The translations under genes and the position numbers were made by a program. From Alkalihalobacillus alcalophilus ATCC 27647 = CGMCC 1.3604 (lineage in GTDB: Bacteria > Bacillota > Bacilli > Bacillales > Bacillaceae_D): 53,273 nucleotides of DNA. Where the stretch lies: contig NZ_ALPT02000028.1 in NCBI RefSeq assembly GCF_000292245.2, positions 1 to 53,273 of the forward strand, written 5' to 3'. This document shows, piece by piece, positions 33,954 to 42,725 of the stretch. How positions within the stretch are numbered: the first letter of the stretch is position 1; each line of letters begins with the position of its first letter. Below the pieces are notes generated by a model. It worked only from the letters and a program-made list of their open reading frames with translations. It made no database searches and was not told the origin of the DNA.

Positions 33954-35768
33954 TTACGCTCCATGCATATTGGCATAATAGCCTTTTTTCGCTAGGAGCT
34001 CTTCATGTGAGCCTTGCTCGATGACATTTCCGTCTTGTATAACAAGAATTTTATCTGCACGTTCAATCGTATTTAAACGGTGGGCTATAATGAAGCTTGT
34101 TCTTTCCTTCATTAACACTTGTAGAGCTTCTTGAATTTCCATCTCAGTAATCGTATCAATACTACTCGTCGCCTCATCTAATATTAAAATGGCCGGGTCT
34201 GCAAGTATCGCACGTGCGATCGAAAGCAATTGCTTCTGCCCTTGGCTAATTCCACTTCCATCCTGATCGAGAACCGTATCAAAACCATCCGGCATTTTTT
34301 TGATAAAGGCTTCGGCATTAGCAAGCTGGGCGGCTTTCTCCACTTCTTCATCGGTTGCATTCAATCTTCCATAACGAATGTTTTCACGAATAGTCGCTTC
34401 GAATAAAAAGGTATCTTGCAAAACAAAAGCCATTTGCGAACGGAGGCTTTCCGTTTGAATCAGACGTATATCTTGACCATCTATTTTTATTTGACCTGAA
34501 ACAGGATGATAGAACTTCGCTAACAAATTAACAATCGTAGTTTTACCTGCCCCAGTTGGACCGACTAAGGCGAGCACATGACCGGCAGGAACATGAAAGC
34601 TCATGCCAGCGATCGTTGCTTGATCTGAATCATAAGAGAAAACAACTTGCTCAAACTCAACATCGCCTTTTAAAGAGCTCACTTGCTTCGCTTCTTTTTT
34701 GTCCTTTTCCTCTTCTTCATCCAAAATATCAAATACTCGCTCCGCACCCGCAACAGCCGATAACAGCATGTTAAACTGGTTCGCTAAATCGTTAAGCGGT
34801 CGCGTAAATTGCCTCGAGTACTCGGTAAAAATCACGATCGTTCCGACTGATACATGTCCGTTTAATGCCAAAATAGCTCCGATCCCGGCAATAAAGGCAA
34901 AACTTAAGTTGTTTAAGACGTTCATTACTTTTGGTATAAATCCAGAATACGTTTGAGCCCAAAAGCTGGCACGTCTTAATTTTTTATTTTTTTCTCTAAA
35001 TTCACGAATTACACGGTCTTCTTGGGAAAAGGTCTTGACAATTTTTTGCCCAGAAATCGTTTCTTCGATATAACCATTTATTTCTCCGACTTGTCGCTGC
35101 TGCTCTTTAAAGAAGACTGATGTTCTCTTTGTAATCCACTTCATTCCAAAAAACATTAAAGGAATTACTAACATTGTAATGACCGTCAGTAGCACACTTT
35201 CAAATAACATGACCGCAATAATTCCGACAAAGGTTAGCACACTTGAAAAAATTTGGATAACGGAACTATTTAAAGTAGAGCTAATATTTTCAATGTCATT
35301 TGTCACTCTGCTCATTAGCTCGCCATGCTGTCTTTTATCAAAAAACGGAAGTGGTAGTTTGTGTAAATGCTTTACAAGCTGAGTTCGTAGCGTAAAAATC
35401 GTCTTTTGAGCAATCCCTACCATCCAAAAATTTTGAAGCCAAAGCGTCAGCGAATGAAGGAAATAAACAAGAGCTAACACGAGTAATACTTGAACGAAAA
35501 AATCAGTTTCTCTTGATACTAAATAAAAATCAACAGCTCGTCCCACGATAAAAGGACCGACTAAGGCTAAAGCCGAAGACAAGACAACGAGTAATAAAAT
35601 AAAGAAAATTTTCAGCTTATAAACGGCTAAATAACTCCACACCCTTTTGATCGTTTGATACCAATTTTCTACTTTTGGTTTACCTTTTTGTCCAGCTTGC
35701 TTTTGTGGGGGTGTTTGCTCAAGGGGAATTCGCTCATATTTAAATGGTTCTTTTAGTTGTTTAAGCAT
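33954..35768 (-). CDS. yfiC: ABC exporter half-transporter, YfiC-like
   Basis: This protein of about 604 residues has a membrane domain of six helices (about 50-330) and a C-terminal ATPase with Walker A GPTGAGKTT, Q-loop FVLQDTFLF, signature SGISQGQKQLLSIARA (ISQGQ instead of LSGGQ), Walker B LILDEATSSID with catalytic Glu and switch AHRLNTI. It belongs to the heterodimeric exporter group of B. subtilis YfiB/YfiC. The start at 35768 follows GGAGGTG and overlaps the end of the partner gene by 8 bp, so the two were translated as a coupled pair. The partner is now truncated, so export activity may be lost unless it pairs with itself or another half. Confidence 0.9.
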   Translation of the reverse strand: MLKQLKEPFKYERIPLEQTPPQKQAGQKGKPKVENWYQTIKRVWSYLAVYKLKIFFILLLVVLSSALALVGPFIVGRAVDFYLVSRETDFFVQVLLVLALVYFLHSLTLWLQNFWMVGIAQKTIFTLRTQLVKHLHKLPLPFFDKRQHGELMSRVTNDIENISSTLNSSVIQIFSSVLTFVGIIAVMLFESVLLTVITMLVIPLMFFGMKWITKRTSVFFKEQQRQVGEINGYIEETISGQKIVKTFSQEDRVIREFREKNKKLRRASFWAQTYSGFIPKVMNVLNNLSFAFIAGIGAILALNGHVSVGTIVIFTEYSRQFTRPLNDLANQFNMLLSAVAGAERVFDILDEEEEKDKKEAKQVSSLKGDVEFEQVVFSYDSDQATIAGMSFHVPAGHVLALVGPTGAGKTTIVNLLAKFYHPVSGQIKIDGQDIRLIQTESLRSQMAFVLQDTFLFEATIRENIRYGRLNATDEEVEKAAQLANAEAFIKKMPDGFDTVLDQDGSGISQGQKQLLSIARAILADPAILILDEATSSIDTITEMEIQEALQVLMKERTSFIIAHRLNTIERADKILVIQDGNVIEQGSHEELLAKKGYYANMHGA

Positions 35769-36256
35769 TCTCAAACACACCTCCACGTTCTTGTGACTGA
35801 ACAATTTTTTGATAAAGTGGAGATTCCTTTAACAATTGATTATGGTCACCTGTTGCCACAATTTTTCCTTCATCAAATAATAAGATCCGATCAGCCGCCT
35901 GGGCACTCATAACCTTCTGTGTAATAATTAATGTCGTACACTCATATTGTTTCAAGGCTTCTAAAAACCTTTTTTCTGTTTGCACATCTAGAGCACTTGT
36001 ACTGTCATCTAAAAGTAAGATTCTCGGTTTTCGAATTAATGCTCTGGCAATCGAGATTCTTTGCTTCTGTCCACCTGATAAATTCACACCTTTTTGTCCA
36101 ATTCTCCCATTATATTGTTCTGGCAGTGATAAAATCGTCTCGTGGATTTGAGCATCAATCGCTGCTTGTCTTATTTGGCTATCATTTGCTCCCTCTTTCC
36201 CCCAAGCAATGTTTTCTTTGATCGTACCACTAAATAAAAGGACCTCCTGCTGTACG
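35761..36256 (-). pseudogene. yfiB: Remnant of yfiB: C-terminal ATPase half only
   Basis: The reading frame shows ABC-exporter ATPase sequence from just after the Q-loop (EVLLFSGTIKENIAWG, near 36250) through signature NLSGGQKQR and Walker B ILLLDDSTSALD (Asp in place of the catalytic Glu) to switch ITQKVMSA (Gln in place of His). The last two changes mark the degenerate half of a heterodimeric exporter, as expected for YfiB. Upstream of about 36256 the frame meets a TGA and turns into a repeat-rich sequence, so the whole membrane domain and Walker A are missing. The next 3 kb do not contain the lost part. An ATG at 36087 could still give a 108-residue fragment. Confidence 0.85.
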
Positions 36257-36263
36257 TTGAAGC

Positions 36264-36396
36264 AAAGTCATATACATATGGGAACCGAAGTTATATACAT
36301 AAGAGAAATTTCACTTAAATAGCATCATTATTCTCTATCTGTTGGGAATCAAAGTTATATACATACCGAAAGCGATGACGCAAACTCATATGCATT
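36264..36396 (+). repeat. Four direct repeats of AAAGTTATATACATA type
   Basis: AAAGTCATATACATA (36264-36278), GAAGTTATATACATA (36287-36301), AAAGTTATATACATA (36351-36365) and a weaker AAACTCATATGCATT (36382-36396) are in the same orientation. GGGAACC/GGGAATC precedes the second and third. They start right at the break in yfiB and lead to the recombinase gene, as accessory binding sites of a recombinase might. Confidence 0.75.
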
Positions 36397-36511
36397 CTCG
36401 TGTGTCCTTTTTAAGAATAGTAATTGGTAAATCTTTTTTATTTATTCAATCAGCTATTTTATTTAATATTAGTGTAAAGGTCTTACTAAATAAAAAGGTT
36501 GGTTGATTACC

Positions 36512-37540
36512 ATGGCCCTTAGCTCAGAAAATAAAGATAAAACATTAAATAGTTTTCCTTGGTTTGTAAAAGAATATTTTGATAACAGTAATCTAGTAAC
36601 ACAAACCAAAGAAGGTTATATTATTGATCTTCTAACATTTTTTAATTGGCTATCGAATTCAAAGCTAAATAACTGTTTAATTTCGGAAGTTTCTCTTAAA
36701 GATCTCCAAAATCTTAAGGCTCGTGATATAGTGCAATTTAAAAAATACTTAGAGACAAATATCTTCAATCCTAGAAATAATAAATCTGGTCTGAGCGATT
36801 CTGCAGTTTCACGCAAGCTATCTGCATTGAGTTCACTTTTTAATTATCTAGCTTATAAAGCAGAGTTTGATGATGGTGAACCTTATCTGAATTACAATGC
36901 TGTCTCTCACATTAGAATAACCAAAGTTAAAAATGAAAATATCAATAGTATTAAAAAGCTCGATGACTCACTATTTCTTACTGAAGAAGAATATAACAAA
37001 TTCAGGACTTTTATAGTGAAAGATTATGAATTAATGATTAAGAACAATAGACAGTTGCTTTTATATCAGCGTAATAAAGAACGCGATATTGCCATTATAT
37101 CTTTACTATTGGAAAGTGGATTACGTGTAAAGGAGCTCACTAATCTGCAATTAGAGAATTTAGATTTAGAAAAAAATAAAATAATTACTAATGACTGCAC
37201 TCGAAGCACTGTCGTCTTACCTGAACAAGCAAAGGTAGATTTAGAAAACTATCTTAAGGTTCGAAAGGTGCGTTATAATCCCAATGAAAATGTAGTTGAT
37301 GTATTCATAACCAGGTATTCTCAAAGTGCGAAGTCACTTAGTGTTAGAGCAGTTCAAAATATAATCGACAAGTATGCTGAAGCTTTTGGAATGGTTGGAC
37401 TTACTGCACAAAGACTAAGGTATTCTTTCGCGATTAATTTGTATAAAAGAACAAATGATTTAAGATATGTTAATGATCAACTAGCTCAAAAATCTACAAA
37501 TTTGAAATGGTTCTATAATAGTTTCGAGGACAATTTATAA
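36512..37540 (+). CDS. Tyrosine recombinase paralogue with degenerate active site
   Basis: This 342-residue protein is similar along its length to the convergent recombinase at 37546 (PWFVKEYFD/PWYVGEFID; SRKLSALSSLFNYL/NRKLSALKSLFNYL; NKERDIAIISLLLESGLR/NKERDTAIISLILGSGLR). It has the SAM-like N-terminal DNA-binding domain and the catalytic fold. Arg205, Arg303 and Tyr335 are retained. The box II His is Gln300 (QRLRYSF for HKLRHSF), the LGH His is lost (LAQKS), and no Lys is evident in the beta-hairpin. It is probably catalytically weak or a regulatory DNA-binding partner. The start codon has only a poor ribosome binding site (AAAGGTTGG). It is convergent with its paralogue, with 5 bp between the stops. 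Confidence 0.85.
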   Translation: MALSSENKDKTLNSFPWFVKEYFDNSNLVTQTKEGYIIDLLTFFNWLSNSKLNNCLISEVSLKDLQNLKARDIVQFKKYLETNIFNPRNNKSGLSDSAVSRKLSALSSLFNYLAYKAEFDDGEPYLNYNAVSHIRITKVKNENINSIKKLDDSLFLTEEEYNKFRTFIVKDYELMIKNNRQLLLYQRNKERDIAIISLLLESGLRVKELTNLQLENLDLEKNKIITNDCTRSTVVLPEQAKVDLENYLKVRKVRYNPNENVVDVFITRYSQSAKSLSVRAVQNIIDKYAEAFGMVGLTAQRLRYSFAINLYKRTNDLRYVNDQLAQKSTNLKWFYNSFEDNL

Positions 37541-37545
37541 CATAA

Positions 37546-38634
37546 TTAAATTTCAGTCTTAGGTATATCCATATTATCAACAGCATTTTTCAAATCATCA
37601 TTCTTAATGTGTGTATATATCATAGTTGTTTGAATAGAAGAATGACCAAGTTGCCTTCTTAGTTTAGGTACATCATTTATTTCCCTATGGTATCTTGTTG
37701 CAAAAGAATGTCGCAGTTTATGAACTGAAAGAGAAGGTTTACCATATGCAAGTGCATACTTTTCAACCATTTTTTCAATGGCTCTGGCACTTAACCTTCG
37801 AGATGTTCCCTTTGGTCCCATTGGAGCAGATACAAAAAGCGCTTTTACACCTTTCTCGACTTTATACCGTTCGGTTCTTACTGTTAGGTATTCCTGTAAA
37901 TCGTCCATCGCTAATTTACTAAAATAAACGAATTGCTCTTTGTTCCCTTTACGAATTGCGCGTGCTGTAAATTTGTTAAAATCGATGTCAGCCAAATCTA
38001 GGTTTACAACTTCGGATAGTCTAAGGCCTGAACCTAGAATTAATGATATGATGGCTGTATCTCGTTCCTTATTTAAAATATGAAAGTTAAATATTTTTTT
38101 GTTGTTTTTATTTATTTGACCGTAATCGTGGGAGATGAACTGCCTAAAGGCTTCATATTCATCTCCCATGAGTATTTTCCCTTCCATTTTATTTGCAGTA
38201 GTTTCTATGCTGTCTTTCATTACATTAAAATCTATTTTGGCCATAACATTCCTGCTAATATATGGCTTTAAATCAGGCGTTTCAGCTATATTTTGTAGAT
38301 AATTGAATAATGATTTTAAGGCTGAAAGTTTACGGTTGACTGTAATTTCTTTGTTTTCCAATACATATTCTAAGAAGCCTAGAAAACTTTCCATTTGTTG
38401 TACAGTTAATTTCTCCATTACTTCTAATGGGACCTCTTTGATATTACCTTGATAAATAGATTCAGATATAATCCAATTAAAGAAGATCTTAAAATCATGA
38501 CAGTAATTCATCAGAGAACTCGAAGAAAGTTTTCTTCTCCTGTGATCAATAAACTCTCCTACGTACCATGGCAAATCCTTAAGTAACTGCTGCATTTTTA
38601 TATAATGATTTTGTTGCTGTGAATTTATTGCCAT
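37546..38634 (-). CDS. Tyrosine recombinase, XerS-like
   Basis: This 362-residue recombinase has all catalytic residues: Arg205 (GSGLRLSEV), Lys229 (AIRKGNK), His305/Arg308 (HKLRHSFATRYH), His331 (LGHSS) and Tyr340 (TTMIYTHI). The N-terminal PWYVGEFIDHRRRKLSSSSL and length resemble XerS, the single-protein Xer enzyme of streptococci that also occurs as accessory copies in bacilli. It should cut and rejoin DNA at a short core site. A 28-bp candidate site (11-6-11) lies 55 bases upstream of its start. GAGGTGATTAT precedes the ATG. In Bacillaceae the chromosome is normally resolved by CodV/RipX, so this is more likely an element recombinase. Confidence 0.92.
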   Translation of the reverse strand: MAINSQQQNHYIKMQQLLKDLPWYVGEFIDHRRRKLSSSSLMNYCHDFKIFFNWIISESIYQGNIKEVPLEVMEKLTVQQMESFLGFLEYVLENKEITVNRKLSALKSLFNYLQNIAETPDLKPYISRNVMAKIDFNVMKDSIETTANKMEGKILMGDEYEAFRQFISHDYGQINKNNKKIFNFHILNKERDTAIISLILGSGLRLSEVVNLDLADIDFNKFTARAIRKGNKEQFVYFSKLAMDDLQEYLTVRTERYKVEKGVKALFVSAPMGPKGTSRRLSARAIEKMVEKYALAYGKPSLSVHKLRHSFATRYHREINDVPKLRRQLGHSSIQTTMIYTHIKNDDLKNAVDNMDIPKTEI

Positions 38635-38689
38635 ATAATCACCTCATTTTAAGTAATTCTATAAATAAGTTTTAAATCCTTTAAATTTC

Positions 38690-38717
38690 ATTACGTAAAA
38701 ACAACATTTTACGTAAT
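38690..38717. other. 28-bp dif-like inverted repeat (11-6-11)
   Basis: ATTACGTAAAA (38690-38700) and TTTTACGTAAT (38707-38717) are perfect inverted 11-mers with a 6-bp centre (ACAACA). Xer/dif-type core sites have exactly this geometry. It lies just upstream of the XerS-like gene, where recombinase sites of mobile elements are often found. A simple operator is the alternative. Confidence 0.5.
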
Positions 38718-38900
38718 AAATTGAAGGTGATACTACATATAGAATTTAGATTTGTTGTTTTATGTTCAAAGCCAAAAAGTACGTACAGTAAAGACATGAA
38801 TTTATGTACCAAAATCTTTAATTGTAATTACCAATCAAAACGGTTCCTTCTCCTTCCATAAACTGTTCTACTAGTACAAAATTTTATGTCTTAGAATTAC

Positions 38901-38952
38901 AATGTACATACGTTATTTGTTTTAATTTAGAGACAAAAAACGTATGTACATT
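38901..38952. repeat. Perfect 14-bp inverted repeat with 24-bp spacer
   Basis: AATGTACATACGTT (38901-38914) and AACGTATGTACATT (38939-38952). The arms share TACATAC with the left-hand direct repeats (ATATACATACC). No T-run supports a terminator on the minus strand. The rest of the 700-bp gap 38635-39335 is AT-rich without a gene; near its right end AGGTG/CACCT (39305-39318) could be a weak terminator of the yacL-like gene. Confidence 0.7.
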
Positions 38953-39335
38953 TTTCGTTAGCATTTGATACTTGATATCTTGTACAGATTTTTATATCCT
39001 TTTACATTTATATTCATTCAGACTTTAAGCTTTTTCAATGTTTATTTTTATGTTTGTATATAAGCTTTTGTATCTCAGAGTAATGCGATCATTCTCCATT
39101 TATGGTAGAAACACGCACCACTGTCCTGCTCATTTAATTTAAGTGTAACATTTCACAATCTAAAAGCCTATGAGATATCCTCAAAGGATGGTCATTATTC
39201 TACCATTGCACTAGTAAACCACTAGAAGTATTTTATAAGCGCTAGAACTTTTTTTAAAACATTACGTCTTTATTTCATATCTACAAAATGACTGAGTTGA
39301 AAATAGGTGTTTGCACCTGTTTGGACCTGTTTAAT

Positions 39336-40424
39336 TTAACTGCAAATAGGCTTTGCAAAAATCAATCGCCCTGTACTTGTTTGTAATGCCTTCGAAACAA
39401 CAACAATTACATTCTGCCCTATATGTTCTTGGCCATCATCAACTACGATCATTGTCCCATCATTAAGATAGGCAATACCTTGATGATATTCTTTTCCATG
39501 CTTTATAATTTGTACCTTAAGTTTTTCACCGGGTAGGACAATAGGTTTCATTGCATTTGCCAAATCATTAATGTTCAGAACCTTAATACCTTGGAGTTCG
39601 CATACTTTATTTAAATTAAAATCATTTGTAATGACGACACCTGGTAAAACTTTTGCTAACTTTACTAGCTTACTATCCACCTCTTGTATATCTGGAAATT
39701 TGCCTTCATAGATTTCAATTTCAACATTAGCATGTAAATTGTTTCGTATTTTATTAAGAATATCTAAACCGCGCTGACCACGAATTCGTTTTAATTTATC
39801 AGACGAGTCTGCAATATGTTGTAGTTCTCCTAACACAAAATCTGGAATAACTAATGTCCCTTCTATAAAACCCGCCTCACAAATATCTGCAATTCTACCG
39901 TCAATAATCACGCTCGTATCGAGAATTTTCATTTCTATTCTGTTTTTCTTATGTGCTCCTTCTTCCGCTTTCTTCTTGTCTTTACTGAAGTGTCTTGTTA
40001 AAGAAAATAAATTATTTAACTCATGACGTTTCTTAAATCCAATCTGATAACCTAAGTAGCCAATAAAAATCGTTACAAAAATTGGTGAAATTGTACTTAC
40101 AACAGGAATTTGAATGGCACTAATAGGAATTCCAATTAAATACGCAACGATAAGTCCGAGAATCAATCCCATCGTACCAAATATCACATCCGTTACTGGT
40201 GCTTTAATTATGGATTCCTCCATTAGCTTCATTAAATTGACAATATAATGAGTCAGCCCAAATGTCGTATAATAGAAAATAATTACTCCAAAAGCTGTAC
40301 CTACATAAGGATTTATCAACCATAAAGGTATTTCTCTTAAAACATTACTAATTTCTGGAATGAATAAATAACCTAACGTTCCTCCAATAAATATAAATAA
40401 TAAATGCACAAGACGGTTTAACAC
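39336..40424 (-). CDS. PIN/TRAM-domain membrane protein, YacL-like
   Basis: This 362-residue protein has four N-terminal helices (about 4-130), a PIN nuclease-like domain (about 165-280) starting ILDTSVIIDGRIADIC with acidic residues Asp169 and Asp174, and a C-terminal TRAM RNA-binding domain (about 293-355, GEKLKVQIIKHGKEYHQGIAYLNDGTMIVVDDG). This is the architecture of B. subtilis YacL (366 residues). YacL normally lies between disA and ispD, but here it stands between a recombinase and cysK, so it may be a second copy. The GTG start follows AGGAGGTAAATA. Its target is unknown. Confidence 0.9.
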   Translation of the reverse strand: MLNRLVHLLFIFIGGTLGYLFIPEISNVLREIPLWLINPYVGTAFGVIIFYYTTFGLTHYIVNLMKLMEESIIKAPVTDVIFGTMGLILGLIVAYLIGIPISAIQIPVVSTISPIFVTIFIGYLGYQIGFKKRHELNNLFSLTRHFSKDKKKAEEGAHKKNRIEMKILDTSVIIDGRIADICEAGFIEGTLVIPDFVLGELQHIADSSDKLKRIRGQRGLDILNKIRNNLHANVEIEIYEGKFPDIQEVDSKLVKLAKVLPGVVITNDFNLNKVCELQGIKVLNINDLANAMKPIVLPGEKLKVQIIKHGKEYHQGIAYLNDGTMIVVDDGQEHIGQNVIVVVSKALQTSTGRLIFAKPICS

Positions 40425-41044
40425 TATTTACCTCCTGCTTTTTCTTTTTGAGGAGTTTTCAACTTTCAACTGTTAGCTGATTTCTGGACTCCACTATCTA
40501 TTGAACTACTTATAATGACAATTAGGGCACACAATAATTTGTCGAGTTGATTTGCTAAATAGAGAAATAAAGGAGTTCTAACATTTCCGGCAAACTTTTA
40601 TATATTAATTTACCATATTTATTTGACTTCAGGAAATTTAGGAAAATCCTATCATTCCTATCATTCCTATCACTAGTTCAGAGATTAAACAAATAAAAAG
40701 GTCGGTATTTTGCATTTCAGATTATTATTACTGCTTTGTACGAATTGGTCTTTATCTTAATTGTAGACAATAAATTTGAAGAAAACGTGAATTTAAATTT
40801 ATTAGGGAATACTTATTTTCTTTTTAATATAGTTTTCTGTTAAATTGCTGATTTCATTAACTCATCTTTTAAAATCCTTTTTATTATTTTCTTGTGGTTA
40901 AATCGTGTTCTTCATTTTTAGCAATAATACTCATTGTTTCTTATAAAAACCATTATGATAAATAACACGATATGAATTATAAAAAAGACAACCCTAGTCC
41001 TTTTTGGAACCAGAGTCGACTTGAACGTATATATTCGTAATGAA
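40425..41044. other. Gene-free gap with a short triple repeat
   Basis: No credible gene is seen in these 620 bp. It holds three tandem copies of the 9-mer TCCTATCAT/C at 40647-40673. The 63-codon frame at 40918-41109 overlaps the cysK end and has no ribosome binding site. The yacL-like promoter should be near 40450-40600 but is not clear. Confidence 0.6.
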
Positions 41045-41989
41045 TTACTCTTTTTCCTGAAATAATGCAGTAGATAAATATCTTTCTCCCGTATCAGGTA
41101 AAATAACAACCATAGTTTTGCCCTTGTTTTCAGGGCGTTTACCTAGTACAGAAGCTGCATGAAGAGCTGCACCGGAGGAAATTCCAACTAAGATACCTTC
41201 TTCCCTCGCAAGCTTACGCGCAGCTTCAAAAGCCTCCTCATTACTAATCTGAATAACTTCATCATAGCTATCAACATTTAACACCTTTGGAACAAAACCA
41301 GCACCTATTCCTTGTATTTTATGAGGCCCCGGATTTCCTCCAGATAAGACAGGAGATGCAAGTGGTTCAACGGCTACAGAAAGGAAAGATGATTTTCGTT
41401 TTTTTAGTACTTCTGAGACACCAGTGATCGTCCCACCGGTACCAATCCCGCTAATTAGGATATCAACCTCTCCTTCAGTATCAGCCCAAATTTCTTCGGC
41501 CGTGGTTTTTCTATGGATTTCTGGATTAGCCGGATTATCAAACTGTTGTGGCATATACGCATTTGGTGTACTTTCAACTAGTTCGTTAGCTTTTTCAATT
41601 GCACCTTTCATTCCTTTTGCTCCCTCTGTTAAAACTAACTCTGCCCCTAGGGCTTTAAGAATATTACGACGTTCAATACTCATCGTTTCAGGCATAACGA
41701 GGGTACACTGATAACCTTTGGCTGCACATACATATGCTAGTGCAATTCCCGTATTCCCACTGGTTGGCTCAATTATGACTGTCTCTTTATTAATGAAACC
41801 TTGTTCTTCGGCAACACTTATCATCGCAAATCCGATCCGGTCCTTGACACTAGACAATGGATTAAAGTACTCCAGCTTTGCTAAAACTTCAGTACATGTG
41901 CTGTCACTAATTTCGTTGAGTCTAACTAAGGGTGTTCTACCGATTAACTCTGTGATGTTTTTAGCTATCTTCGGACGATTTAAATCCAC
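41045..41989 (-). CDS. cysK: Cysteine synthase (O-acetylserine sulfhydrylase)
   Basis: This 314-residue PLP enzyme has the Schiff-base Lys49 in NPLSSVKDRIG, the substrate loop PTSGNTG, the phosphate loop GTGGTITG, and GISSGA near the end. It makes cysteine from O-acetylserine and sulfide. No cysE or methionine gene adjoins it, and an additional chromosomal copy is likely in such an organism; the cargo position next to a recombinase block supports an accessory copy. The GTG at 41989 follows AAGGAGGAGTTTCATA. Confidence 0.93.
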   Translation of the reverse strand: MDLNRPKIAKNITELIGRTPLVRLNEISDSTCTEVLAKLEYFNPLSSVKDRIGFAMISVAEEQGFINKETVIIEPTSGNTGIALAYVCAAKGYQCTLVMPETMSIERRNILKALGAELVLTEGAKGMKGAIEKANELVESTPNAYMPQQFDNPANPEIHRKTTAEEIWADTEGEVDILISGIGTGGTITGVSEVLKKRKSSFLSVAVEPLASPVLSGGNPGPHKIQGIGAGFVPKVLNVDSYDEVIQISNEEAFEAARKLAREEGILVGISSGAALHAASVLGKRPENKGKTMVVILPDTGERYLSTALFQEKE

Positions 41990-42212
41990 TATGAAACTCC
42001 TCCTTAGAATTAATATTTTAATTGTTCATATTTATCATAGGATTAAAATGTGTTGAAACTATGAAAGATATAAAAAATAATAAACTCTTTATGAAAAAAC
42101 AAAACTTAATCAAACACCTTCAATTGTATCTGTGTTATCCCTACTAATCCGGAAACTTTCTTCGGTTAGTTTATGTCTAAATAAGGTACTCTAAATAAGC
42201 TGACATTTACTG

Positions 42213-42725
42213 TTAATAGTTTTTACGTAATTTACTTTGCCTACTTTTCCCATATCGCGTCATTCCTTGTGGCTTATATACTGACAAGATAATAGTTAAA
42301 AACAACACCACTAATCCACCCCCAGCATGAAGAAGTTGGCCCCACAGACCATCAAAGTTAAAAGCACCAGTCTGATGGGTGACATTCGCTAGATAACTAA
42401 CTGTCGGCATATTTAAAAGCAAAACAACAGTTGCAACTATGGTAAGAAGAAGTTTAAAGAGAATCCAATAATGCCTAAATAAGCCCCAGGGGGTCCCGAG
42501 TGACATGACAAGCCCAGTTAGAAAAGAAACGAGTGCTAATGGGACAATGACATACCATCCAATAATCTCCATAGCACTCCACGCAACTCGCCCCATTTGA
42601 ACATCTTGCGTTGTCAATGCAGCTATTACGAGAGCTATGTATCCAAATACCGCTCCCAGCCAGCCAACTGTAGATGTAATATGTATCGTGAGTGTTAATT
42701 TGCGAAACCATGGTACCATAATCAT
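42213..42725 (-). CDS. DUF2269-like integral membrane protein
   Basis: This 170-residue protein has four hydrophobic helices and conserved His near the first (TLTIHITSTVGWLGAVFGYIA), WIL-containing third helix (HYWILFKLLLTIVATVVLLLNMPTV) and a fourth (LLHAGGGLVVLFLTIILSVYKP). It resembles DUF2269/CopD-like proteins of the cytochrome b-type membrane fold; the scattered His could bind heme, but this is inference. It is coupled to the small gene upstream: its ATG overlaps that stop codon (TAATG), with GGAGG 10 bases before. Confidence 0.75.
   Translation of the reverse strand: MIMVPWFRKLTLTIHITSTVGWLGAVFGYIALVIAALTTQDVQMGRVAWSAMEIIGWYVIVPLALVSFLTGLVMSLGTPWGLFRHYWILFKLLLTIVATVVLLLNMPTVSYLANVTHQTGAFNFDGLWGQLLHAGGGLVVLFLTIILSVYKPQGMTRYGKSRQSKLRKNY

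Noticed and set aside
36257..38960. A complete insertion sequence inside yfiB
   Set aside because: The missing 5' part of yfiB does not resume on the other side, and no matching terminal repeats or target duplication are visible.
40918..41109. 63-codon hydrophobic minus-strand frame
   Set aside because: It overlaps the 3' end of cysK out of frame, lacks a Shine-Dalgarno sequence and resembles no known family.
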